This document shows positions 53,177 to 61,032 of a stretch of DNA of 64,000 nucleotides, one piece after another (position 1 is the first letter of the stretch; the number at the start of each line of letters is the position of its first letter). The notes under the pieces are model-generated. The model did no database searches. It saw nothing but the letters and a program-made list of their open reading frames with translations, and was not told the DNA's origin. Origin of the DNA: JAUIIK01 sp041390865. GTDB taxonomy: Bacteria; Chloroflexota; Chloroflexia; Thermomicrobiales; CFX8. The DNA lies in NCBI GenBank assembly GCA_041390865.1, contig JAWKPC010000002.1, positions 408,263 through 472,262 on the forward strand, given 5' to 3'. A program made the translations under genes and the position numbers.

Positions 53177-53221
53177 GGGATTAGGGATTAGGGATTAGGG
53201 ATTAGGGATTAGGGATTAGGG
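53177..53221. repeat. (GGGATTA)n telomere-like simple repeat
   Basis: About six and a half tandem copies of GGGATTA directly follow the proC stop codon. The heptamer also occurs in shorter form in other gaps (15.9, 41.3-41.4 and 59.7 kb), so this is a local expansion of a dispersed purine-rich motif. Confidence 0.9.
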
Positions 53222-53241
53222 CGGATTCCCGGAGGTAATCA

Positions 53242-53415
53242 TTGACCGATCTCGAGCGTATGGGGCGGATATTGCTGGCGGTTGCCGTGTTGGGGTTGTT
53301 CGGGACGATCGTCGCGAGCATGGTCGTCAACCGGATTCTCGTGCCGACGCTGGTGATTGTGGCGCTGTTTGGCGTCGTCGGTTTCGTCATGATGCAGCGC
53401 GGGCAACGCGGCTAG
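53242..53415 (+). CDS. 57-residue two-helix membrane protein
   Basis: A short gene starting TTG 53242 with a perfect GGAGG six bases upstream. The translation begins MTDLERMGRILLAVAVLGLF, with helix 1 around 9-26 (RILLAVAVLGLFGTIVASMV) and helix 2 around 33-50 (PTLVIVALFGVVGFVMM), ending QRGQRG. The strong SD, the two well-formed hydrophobic segments and the compact fit between proC and the convergent NHL gene support reality. No family is recognised. Confidence 0.65.
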   Translation: MTDLERMGRILLAVAVLGLFGTIVASMVVNRILVPTLVIVALFGVVGFVMMQRGQRG

Positions 53416-53433
53416 TCAGGCGTTGCCCGCGCT
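53396..53433. terminator. 14-bp hairpin between convergent genes
   Basis: AGCGCGGGCAACGC (53396-53409, including the end of the small gene) pairs perfectly with GCGTTGCCCGCGCT (53420-53433). It sits between two convergent genes and could act as a bidirectional terminator, although no T run flanks it. Confidence 0.55.
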
Positions 53434-53440
53434 ACCTGTC

Positions 53441-56164
53441 CTATGGAGCGGTCAACACCTGGATGCGGTGGTTGTCACGGTCGGTCACGTACATGGCGCC
53501 ACCGTTTGCCGAGAAGGCAATGTCGATCGGGACGTTGAACTGGTTGGGAGCGTTGCCGGGGCCGCTTCCCCATTGATGTAAGAACTGACCATCCGGTGTG
53601 AATGCCTGGATGCGGTGGTTCTGGGAATCAGCGACGTAGATGTTGCCGTCCGGACCGATGGCGACATCGGCCGGGACGTTGAACTGGCCGAGGCCGGCGC
53701 CGGGAGCTCCCCACCAGACGCCGGTGAAATTCCCGTCCAGATCGAACTGCTGGATGCGATTGTTGCCCTGGTCGACGACATAGACATGATTGCCGGTTAT
53801 GGCGATGCCGGATGGCGTGTCGAAGGCGCCGAGCAGATTGCCCTTGGCGCCCCACTCGGTGATGTAGTTTCCGGCCGTATCGAACTTCTGGATGCGGTGG
53901 TTACCGGCGTCGGCAACATAGACGTTTCCAGCCGGATCGACCGCGACGCTCAGCGGCAGGTTGAACTGTCCTGGACCTCCACCAACTCCGCCCCACTCCT
54001 GGACGTACTGGCCCCGACCCTGATACTGGACGATCCGGTTGTTGGCGGTGTCGGCGACGAAGACGTTCCCGGGCCCAGAGGGCACCCCATCAATCGCGAT
54101 GTCGAGTGGGAAAAGCAGAGCCGGATCACCAGCCGGTACCGTTGTGCCTGCCCCCCAGTCGTCGAGGAAGTTGCCCTGGTCGTCCACGACCTGGATACGG
54201 GAGAGGCCGCTATCGACGACATAGATGCCGTCGTTGCCGACCCACTCGATTCCGGAGGGGAAGAGGTAGCGGCCACGACGGTTGTCGCTCCACTGGTCGA
54301 CCGGGACGCCGATGGTGCTGATGCGCTGGATGCGGTTGTTGCCGGTGTCGGCGACGAGCAGTTCGCCACCGAATCCAGCGGCGAGGGCTGCCGGGGCGTC
54401 ATAGAGGCCCGGAGTGGTACCGGTCCCCCCGAATTCGAGATTCCAGCCGCCGACGGGGTGCCATTTATGGAACTGGTTTGCGGCGGAGTCGACGACCCAG
54501 AGGCTTCCAACAGAATCGATCACGACATCCTCGAGGTAGGTCGTTCCGGGAACGGTCGTCGTCGTTAGCAAATTCCCCTGGAAATCGTATCCCTTGAGGT
54601 TTGTGAAACCCGGCCCGGTATCAGTGACCCAGACCATGCTCGTCGCCGGATCAACTGCTATGCCGGTCGGGACGGTGAGATTGACCGCGGAGAGGATGCC
54701 GTTACCGGTGTTTCCGAAGGTCGGGAAGCCCAGGAGTTGTTGCCTTCCCGCATCGACGACCCAGACGTAGCCGCCGCCGATGGCGATGTCGGCGGGTGAC
54801 TGGAGCGTATGGAGAATCTGCCCGCCGGGGTCGACCGTCGTCACCGTCTGCAGCCAGTTCCCCACGCTATCGAAAATCTGTACCCGGCTATTACCGCGGT
54901 CGGCGACATAGACCGCGCCGATCGAGTCGACGGCGACTCCGACAGGGTCGTTGAACTGGCCGTTGCCGTTCCCCTGGCTGCCCCACTGGAGGTGGAAGAC
55001 GCCGTCGTAGCCGTACTTCTGAATCCGGTGATTCGCGGTGTCGGCGACGTAGATGTCGCCGCCTCCAATAGCCACGCCTTGCGGGCTATTCATGAGCGTC
55101 GCCGGATCCCATGGTTCGCCGAGAGTCGTTGAGAACTGATAAGGCGGCGCGGCTGGAGGCATCGGCTGCGTCGCCGTCGGTGAAGCAGTTGGGCTGGCAG
55201 TAGCGGTTCCCGTCGCCGTTGGGCTCGATGTGGCAGTGGCGGTTGGCGTCGTCGTTCCGGTTGCTGTGGCCGTCGCGGTCGGTTCGGGCGGTTGCTGGCT
55301 GTAGCGCCAGGCATAGTAGTGCTGGCCGACGTTCCCCGCTTCGACTTGCCAACCCGGCGGGTTGTCCGGGGTATAGGTCAGACAGCGCCGCTCGAAGCAC
55401 TGGAGGAGCACCATCTTGTAGGTGTTCGCGACTTTGATCTCGGCCCAATAGGCTTCGGTTATCGGATAGCCGGTCGCATAGTACGGGTTGAGGAAGAGTT
55501 GGTCCGTCACGAGTTGATCGTTTTCCCAGACGGGACCGCTCGAGTTCATGAAGTCCCAGAAGACCGAAGCGACCTGGTGGTCGAGGTTGGGGACCGTCAC
55601 TCGGTGGGCGGCGGTCACTCCAAAGTTGGCGAGTTGAGGGACCGGCTGGCCCACGTTTCCGTCGCGGTCGATCGTCCAGGCAATGATCTCGTCGTCGGGT
55701 AGCGGCGGAGCGTCCCGGACCATGGCCATCGTGGCGTAGGTGGGGCCGGTCGGATCGTCAGCGTCGCCACCGACATTGACCCGGGCCGGTTGACGGGGAT
55801 GGAACCCGGTATCGCCGACCTGCAGTTGGCCGGTCATCATCTCGACGACGAGCAGACCGTTGGTGACGTCCCAGGGAGGCGTGGTCGTGCGCCAACTGTT
55901 GTCCTCCATGCGGGATTTATCGAAGTACTGGACGAGGCGAAGCTGGTCGGGCGCTTCGGCATAGTCCTCGTCGAGGGCACCGGTGAAGGCTTCCGGACCC
56001 CACATCCAGGTGCGACTGGCGGTAATGTCGGCGACTGGCTTGTCGGTGCGGGCCCAGGTGCGCTGGAAGTGGTCGGTGGCCGGCGGAACGGCGCGGGCGG
56101 TGCCGAGCGTCGCCATCAGGAGCAGGAACAGACTGAGTACTGGAAGAGATCTGCGAAGGTGCAT
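53441..56164 (-). CDS. Secreted NHL-repeat beta-propeller protein
   Basis: A 907-residue exported protein. The signal peptide is LPVLSLFLLLMATLGTARA (about 7-26). Residues 30-290 form a domain with FQRTWARTDKPVADITASRT, WMWGPEAFTG and VLLQCFERRCLTYTPDNPPG, a pattern I associate with Chloroflexota surface proteins. A Thr/Ala/Pro-rich linker of TATAT repeats (about 293-335) follows, then many NHL blades: VYVADRGNSRVQIFDSVG, VYVADAGNHRIQKFDTAGN, IYVADSQNHRIQAFTPDG and more, about 11-12 in all. NHL propellers bind ligands or proteins, and no catalytic site is evident. Confidence 0.88.
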   Translation of the reverse strand: MHLRRSLPVLSLFLLLMATLGTARAVPPATDHFQRTWARTDKPVADITASRTWMWGPEAFTGALDEDYAEAPDQLRLVQYFDKSRMEDNSWRTTTPPWDVTNGLLVVEMMTGQLQVGDTGFHPRQPARVNVGGDADDPTGPTYATMAMVRDAPPLPDDEIIAWTIDRDGNVGQPVPQLANFGVTAAHRVTVPNLDHQVASVFWDFMNSSGPVWENDQLVTDQLFLNPYYATGYPITEAYWAEIKVANTYKMVLLQCFERRCLTYTPDNPPGWQVEAGNVGQHYYAWRYSQQPPEPTATATATGTTTPTATATSSPTATGTATASPTASPTATQPMPPAAPPYQFSTTLGEPWDPATLMNSPQGVAIGGGDIYVADTANHRIQKYGYDGVFHLQWGSQGNGNGQFNDPVGVAVDSIGAVYVADRGNSRVQIFDSVGNWLQTVTTVDPGGQILHTLQSPADIAIGGGYVWVVDAGRQQLLGFPTFGNTGNGILSAVNLTVPTGIAVDPATSMVWVTDTGPGFTNLKGYDFQGNLLTTTTVPGTTYLEDVVIDSVGSLWVVDSAANQFHKWHPVGGWNLEFGGTGTTPGLYDAPAALAAGFGGELLVADTGNNRIQRISTIGVPVDQWSDNRRGRYLFPSGIEWVGNDGIYVVDSGLSRIQVVDDQGNFLDDWGAGTTVPAGDPALLFPLDIAIDGVPSGPGNVFVADTANNRIVQYQGRGQYVQEWGGVGGGPGQFNLPLSVAVDPAGNVYVADAGNHRIQKFDTAGNYITEWGAKGNLLGAFDTPSGIAITGNHVYVVDQGNNRIQQFDLDGNFTGVWWGAPGAGLGQFNVPADVAIGPDGNIYVADSQNHRIQAFTPDGQFLHQWGSGPGNAPNQFNVPIDIAFSANGGAMYVTDRDNHRIQVLTAP

Positions 56165-56364
56165 GGCGCCGGCTCCTCTCTGAACCTGCTTGGTTATGGG
56201 GCAGGCTGGCCGCCGGCTGAGGGCGTCTCGGGGGAGACGGTGGGGGTGTCCGGCGGCCAGGCCAAGAGGAAGATGTACGCTATTCTCGGCCGGGGGCCGT
56301 AACAGTTGCGCGGAACGCGAGAGCCCCGGCGTTACAGAATCATGTCAATCCACGAGATCTGGGG

Positions 56365-57411
56365 CTATTGTAGCGGCAGCGGTGACTGGAACCAGGCTGG
56401 AGCATCGCTGACCTCGATCTCGACGACCCATTTGACCCAGTTGTAGCCGCGCTGGCCTGGAGCGATCAGCCGGACGGGCGCGCCGTGTCCGGAGCTGAGC
56501 AGCTCGCCGGTCGAGTGGGTGCCGAGCAGGAGCCGGCTCGCGGCGGAGATCGGGAAGCGCCGGCGATATCCGGTGGCTGATGTGACGAGGATGCTGCGGG
56601 CGCTGCTGCCCGGTCCGGCGATTGCGAGGGCCGCTGAGACGGGCACGCCGGTCCAATCCTGCTCCGAGAACCAGCCGCCGGTGCAGTCGAGGATGGCGCG
56701 GCTGGTGGTCGAGGGCATTGCCGCGATGGCCTCGAAGTCGAGCTCGATCTGTTCTTGAACCAGACCATGAATGCGTAGCCGCCACGACTGCGGGTCGATG
56801 CGCTGCCGGGTGTCGCTGAGCCAGTTGGTCGTCGGGTAGCCGTTGCCGCTGAAGCTGCCCCGTTCGCGGGAGCCGGTGAAGCGGCGCTCGACGCCGGACA
56901 GACCAGCCGCTTTGCTGGCGGCCTCGTGACCCTGCCAGAGGGCGAGACCGGCCGCGCTGAATCCGATGTACCGGAGGGCAGCCCTGCGGCCGGCGATGTC
57001 GGGGCGCAGCAGCCTCGGCCAGCGGTGGGCGGCATGGAGTACGAAGAAAGGGACGATCAGGATCGCCAGCAGGATATGGACGCCGAGTCCGGTCAGGCCG
57101 CCGATCCCCGGCAGCCGCAGCCCCGGGAAGCCCGTGGTCGCCCAGGCGACGCCGCTAGCGAGGGTCGCGAGGAAGAGCAGGCTGAACATGCCTGCCAGTG
57201 AGGTCATCGGCGTCAGTCCGTGACGGCGGTAGGAGCGCAGGACGATGCGCCACTTCCAGGCCAGCAGCAGAACGAGGGAGAGCCCGCCGATCCGGTGGAT
57301 CCAGAAAAGCACGGCTCCATCAGGACTGCCGACCAGCAGGCTGCCGACGCCGCTCGCGAATTCGAGGACGACGATGGCGAACATCATGAGATTGACGGCG
57401 CGGGAGGTCAT
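56365..57411 (-). CDS. Membrane-anchored molybdopterin (sulfite-oxidase-type) oxidoreductase
   Basis: A 348-residue fusion. The N-terminal third has four helices like a cytochrome b561-type membrane domain (LMMFAIVVLEFASGVGSLLV, HRIGGLSLVLLLAWKWRIVL, LGVHILLAILIVPFFVLHAA), with His residues that could ligate haem. The C-terminal half (about 200-345) is the oxidoreductase molybdopterin-binding domain: WRLRIHGLVQEQIELDFEAI, AILDCTGGWFSEQDWTGVPV with the Mo-ligating Cys, and YNWVKWVVEIEVSD. It should move electrons between a Mo-cofactor site outside the membrane and a quinone or cytochrome. The substrate is unknown. Confidence 0.85.
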   Translation of the reverse strand: MTSRAVNLMMFAIVVLEFASGVGSLLVGSPDGAVLFWIHRIGGLSLVLLLAWKWRIVLRSYRRHGLTPMTSLAGMFSLLFLATLASGVAWATTGFPGLRLPGIGGLTGLGVHILLAILIVPFFVLHAAHRWPRLLRPDIAGRRAALRYIGFSAAGLALWQGHEAASKAAGLSGVERRFTGSRERGSFSGNGYPTTNWLSDTRQRIDPQSWRLRIHGLVQEQIELDFEAIAAMPSTTSRAILDCTGGWFSEQDWTGVPVSAALAIAGPGSSARSILVTSATGYRRRFPISAASRLLLGTHSTGELLSSGHGAPVRLIAPGQRGYNWVKWVVEIEVSDAPAWFQSPLPLQ

Positions 57412-57440
57412 GTGAGGTTGTAGTTTGTAGTGGATAGGAA

Positions 57441-57593
57441 AGCCGAAGATGCTCCCACCCCCGGCCCCTCCCTCGAATTCGAGGGAGGGGTGTCTTTCCC
57501 GTTCTTCAGGTCTCTACTGAAACTCAAGAGTTTCGGTTCGATCCCCCTCCATCGGCTCCGAGGGAGGGGACAGGGGAGGGAGCTTCTTCGGCT
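57441..57593. repeat. Composite palindromic element, second REP-like family
   Basis: Outer arms AGCCGAAGATGCTCCC (57441-57456) and GGGAGCTTCTTCGGCT (57578-57593) are inverse copies with one mismatch. Inside are two inverted units: one with CCCCTCCCTCGAATTCGAGG (from about 57465) and one with CCGAGGGAGGGG (57558-57570). Single units of this family lie at 2378-2414 and 25778-25815. Confidence 0.72.
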
Positions 57594-57621
57594 TCCTCAT
57601 CCTTCCTGACGCTACCGTCGC

Positions 57622-59373
57622 CTAGCGCATTCTCGGCGCAACGCTACGCTGAGCCGCTACCGGTGCGTCGCAGCCGAGGCTGACGTCGGAGCACCAGCCA
57701 CGGGCCTGGAGTTCCTCGACGCCGAGACGGCGGAGGAGGACCTCGAACTCGGTCCCGTCATTCTCCGGGTGATATTCGAAGATGGCCCGCTCGAAGTACT
57801 GGCTGACGTAGCCGGTTGCCGGGTCGGTGAACTCCTGGCTGAGCGGCAGGCCGAAGAGGGCGAGCGACTCGCGGTAGGTGACGCCCTCGTCGCCGAACTC
57901 GAGGCCGGAACCCTGCCAGTAGCTCAGGAAGCGGCCGCAGACGGTGTGGCCCGTTTCGCTGAAGCCGAGGCAGTCCGGGCCCTGCTCCTGATCGAGGTTG
58001 ACCGGCTGGAACGCTTCGGTTTCGAGCAAGCCGGCGCGTTCCGCGGCGGTGAAGCCGAGGCGGCCGATCAGCACTTCGTAGGGCGTGCCGGCCAGATCGG
58101 GATGGTGCTCGAAGCGCTGCCGTTCGAGGTACTGGACCCGGAGCGGCTCGCCGATGTCCTGGTTGAGCTCCTGGTATTCGCTGGTCAGCGGGTAGCCGAA
58201 GACAGGCAGGCCGCCGCTGCCGTTCCAGAAGGTGAGGAACTCGGACGCGAGCGGGTGCATCGTCTCGTCGAAGAAGCGGTAGTTGTCGGAATCGTCGGAG
58301 GTCCGCTGCTGGGGAATCGTCGGCAGGACGTTGGAGACGTAGGTGGCGATGATGTCCTCGCCGGTCGGGCCGGTGTCGAGCTGCCAGGTGATCAGCCCGT
58401 TGTTGACGTTGGCGTACTCGTGGTCCTCGCCGGGAGCGCCGGCGACGTGGAAGTTCGCGCCGGTCGATAGCTGGTAGCCCCAGATCTCGATGCGCCCTTC
58501 GCTCTCGTAGTAGCGGAAATCCTCGTAGAAGATGTAGCCGCCTTCGATCGTCGGGCAGCCGCCGCCGGTAATCAGTAGCCCCGATGTCTCGGTAGCCATG
58601 TCGTAGATGTAGAGCTGCCGGTGGCTCTCGGCCCAGCTGATGATCGTGCCGTCGACGTCGTAGTCGTCGCGGAGGCCGCGGGCGTCGGTTGTCTCGCCTT
58701 CGCGGACGTCGTAGTAGCGGCCGGTCACGATGTCGTAGGCGCGGAGGTGGAAGCGGGCGGCGCGGGTGCCGGTTTGCTGGTACTCCGACCAGACGACCTT
58801 GTTGTCGTCGGCGCGCGGCAGATCGATCGTCCAGCCGGGCTCGGCGGTGGCGAGCTCGACCGGTTCGCTGTCGCCGAAGATGTCGGCCATCCAGAGCGTC
58901 TGGATGTTGTTGTCGTCAATCGCGACCCAGACGATCGTCGTGTTGGTGATGGCCGGGCGCGTCTCGTTGGTCGGCTCGGAGGTGATGGCGAACTCCTCGC
59001 CGGTGGCGAGCACCTTGCCGACGATGTCTCCACCGCAGTCATCGCAGCCGTAGTCCTCCTCCGCCCAGACGGCGATGCCCTGGTCGACGTCGGGGTAGAG
59101 GCGGTCGTGGTCGCCGGAGGAGATCAGGAACTCTTCGCCGGTCGTCATGTCCGCGCCATAGATCTCGAAGAAGCGATGGGTGTCTGCTTCGCGGCCGCGG
59201 CCGTCGAGCCAGACGATGTAGCGCCCATCGGTACGTGGAACGTACTGGTCGCCTTCGGATGCCCATTCATAGACCGTCCCGGCCTGGGCCGAGACGGATG
59301 CAGGGAAGAGGGAGGCGGTAACAGGGAACAGGGACGCAGCCAGAACGATGGCAGTCAATATTGTTCGGTGCAA
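57622..59373 (-). CDS. Secreted TolB-like propeller protein with two C-terminal FGYPLT/QYFER modules
   Basis: A 583-residue exported protein: signal peptide LTAIVLAASLFPVTASLFPA, then a TolB-type propeller (about 30-360) with WLDGRG, FLISSGDHDRLYPDVDQGIA, IVWVAIDDNN, KVVWSEYQQT and similar blades. The C-terminal 220 residues carry two copies of a module. The first has FLTFWNGSGGLPVFGYPLTS, then RVQYLERQRFEHHPDLAGTP and YEVLIGRLGF. The second has LALFGLPLSQEF, YVSQYFERAIFEYHPENDGT and FEVLLRRLGV. A related QCFERR segment is in the NHL protein at 53.4-56.2 kb. The function is unknown; a surface attachment role is a guess. Confidence 0.85.
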   Translation of the reverse strand: MHRTILTAIVLAASLFPVTASLFPASVSAQAGTVYEWASEGDQYVPRTDGRYIVWLDGRGREADTHRFFEIYGADMTTGEEFLISSGDHDRLYPDVDQGIAVWAEEDYGCDDCGGDIVGKVLATGEEFAITSEPTNETRPAITNTTIVWVAIDDNNIQTLWMADIFGDSEPVELATAEPGWTIDLPRADDNKVVWSEYQQTGTRAARFHLRAYDIVTGRYYDVREGETTDARGLRDDYDVDGTIISWAESHRQLYIYDMATETSGLLITGGGCPTIEGGYIFYEDFRYYESEGRIEIWGYQLSTGANFHVAGAPGEDHEYANVNNGLITWQLDTGPTGEDIIATYVSNVLPTIPQQRTSDDSDNYRFFDETMHPLASEFLTFWNGSGGLPVFGYPLTSEYQELNQDIGEPLRVQYLERQRFEHHPDLAGTPYEVLIGRLGFTAAERAGLLETEAFQPVNLDQEQGPDCLGFSETGHTVCGRFLSYWQGSGLEFGDEGVTYRESLALFGLPLSQEFTDPATGYVSQYFERAIFEYHPENDGTEFEVLLRRLGVEELQARGWCSDVSLGCDAPVAAQRSVAPRMR

Positions 59374-59427
59374 TCGGGGGCTCCTCTAGTGGTATCCGGT
59401 GTCGTTCGTCAGATGGGATTCTAAAGG

Positions 59428-59732
59428 AGGAACAGGGAAGAGGTAATAGGGAACAGGGAAGATGGAAGCGAGCGAACCTATGGTATTGAGGGACCTTGCG
59501 GTATCTCGCGTGATGCTGCGGGGTTCCGCGTGCCAAATCGGCACAAATCATCGGGTAGTTTTGTCGCTCGTCTACGCTTCCGCGTGTCTGCGTGGGACCA
59601 TCCGGGCGGAGATGATTCGCCGGAGTGTTCATCGTCAGGCGGTGTGTTCGGGGATCCGGGGCGGGGACGAGCCCCGCCCCTACGATGTCGTCACGCTCGG
59701 GCTGTTTTACTCATCCCTAATCCCTCACTCCC
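59428..59732. other. Intergenic region with purine-rich and GTAGGGG-type repeats
   Basis: AGGGAAGAGGTAATAGGGAA at about 59436-59460 belongs to the dispersed purine-rich family. GGGGCGGGGACGAGCCCCGC at about 59658-59677, followed by CCCTAC, is a palindrome of the GTAGGGG family. No gene is supported. Confidence 0.5.
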
Positions 59733-60494
59733 CTACTCGGTGATTTCGATGTCGAAGACCCAGGTGACGAAGAGCTGGCGGTCGAGGGCCGGGTGCTGGC
59801 CCCAGCGGCCCTGAGCCCAGATGACGTAGTGGCCGGGCGGGAAGCCCTGGAGGGTGAAGCTGGGATCGGCCGGGTCAACGCGCAGATTCTGGACCGGGTC
59901 GGTCTTGATCGCGAAGGCCGGCTCGTCGCCGGTGGCCTGGGAGCTGGACGGGACGGCGGAATTGGATTCGAAGTCGTAGATGGCGACTTCGAGCTGGGCC
60001 GGCGGGGTGCGGTATTCATCGCCGTAGTAGCGGATCGAGAGATTGTCGCCGTTCTGGAGCTCGGTCGGGTCGTGGCGCTCGAGGACGACGATCGGCGCTT
60101 CGATCGCAGCGTAGGTCTGGTCATCGTCGGAGTACTGCCAGGAGTAGGTTCCGAGATAGCTGTCGACGAGCTCGCCGGGAGTTTCCAGGCGGGTGCGCGG
60201 CGGGTAGAGCAGGTCCTCGACGGTAGCTGCCGCTGTCGGGGTCGGGAGGCTCGCGCGGGCTGCTTGCGTCGCGGCGGCGGCGGTTTGCTGGGCTTCGGCC
60301 GTCGCCGTCTGCTGGTCGGGAGGGACGACCTCGGTGGCGGTGAAGGTGGCCATGACGACCTCGCGGGTCGGGGTGGCTGCCGCGGCATCGGTTTCGTCGT
60401 CGTCATCATCGTCGCCGAAGGGCGTGCAGGCGCCGAAAGCGGCAGCGATCATCGCGAAGAGTAACAGGGCCAGAGCAGCCCGACGTAGAGACAC
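59733..60494 (-). CDS. Lipoprotein of unknown function
   Basis: A 253-residue protein from GTG 60494, with a perfect GGAGG five bases upstream (the frame stays open to 60545, but this start is clearly preferred). The signal LRRAALALLLFAMIAAAFGAC gives a lipobox Cys, followed by a DDDDDD tether and a Thr/Ala/Gln-rich linker to about residue 105. The C-terminal 140 residues look like a beta-sandwich: IEAPIVVLERHDPTELQNGD, AQLEVAIYDFESNSAVP and FTLQGFPPGHYVIWAQGRWG. No family is recognised; an extracytoplasmic binding domain is likely. Confidence 0.8.
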   Translation of the reverse strand: MSLRRAALALLLFAMIAAAFGACTPFGDDDDDDETDAAAATPTREVVMATFTATEVVPPDQQTATAEAQQTAAAATQAARASLPTPTAAATVEDLLYPPRTRLETPGELVDSYLGTYSWQYSDDDQTYAAIEAPIVVLERHDPTELQNGDNLSIRYYGDEYRTPPAQLEVAIYDFESNSAVPSSSQATGDEPAFAIKTDPVQNLRVDPADPSFTLQGFPPGHYVIWAQGRWGQHPALDRQLFVTWVFDIEITE

Positions 60495-60800
60495 AGTACC
60501 TCCAAGGCAGCGCAATATCAGCAATATAAAGAGGAAGAGGAACACGCCAGGCTGTCCGGAGGACAGGACTGGAGCGCCCTCGACGCGGGACCCAGTATAT
60601 GCAGAACGGTTGGCGGGCGCAGTAGTTACGGTCGGGAACGTGGCGGCTTGACACCCAGGCGCAACCGCTCCGGGGCTTGTTCGTTATATGTACCGAGGAG
60701 GCAACTGTGTCTCCTGTCGGCTGGTCAGGTGCTACGAACTTGCCTACCAGGCACATCTGGAAAAGGTTGAACGTACACCGTAGACTTGCTAGTACGCGTG

Positions 60801-60829
60801 TTGACAGGTACACCGTCTGTTCCTATACT
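60801..60829 (+). promoter_or_regulatory. Consensus sigma70-type promoter
   Basis: TTGACA (60801-60806), exactly 17 bases, then TATACT (60824-60829). The start of transcription would be near 60836, leaving a leader of about 195 bases before the TTG start at 61033. The leader contains GGCGAACGATTCGCC and TGGGGGCATCTCCCCA hairpins. Confidence 0.85.
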
Positions 60830-61032
60830 CACCGATTGGTGTGCTCAGAGAGGAAAGACGGAAGGAAGGAGGGAGCCTAGAGGGGTGGAAACGAAAAGTT
60901 CGATGGCGAACGATTCGCCACCGAACAGGATGAAAAAACTGATCTCGGCGCCCGCCTTTAGGTCAACTGTGTGAGCACCGACGATCAGATGGGGGCATCT
61001 CCCCAACGCTTCTTGCGAGAGGAGATTGATAC

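Noticed and set aside
53177..53221. A real telomere or plasmid end
   Set aside because: The array is internal and flanked on both sides by ordinary genes; it is a simple repeat.
57530..57560. GGTTCGATCCCC, resembling a tRNA T-arm
   Set aside because: No acceptor, D or anticodon stem can be formed around it; it belongs to the palindromic repeat element.
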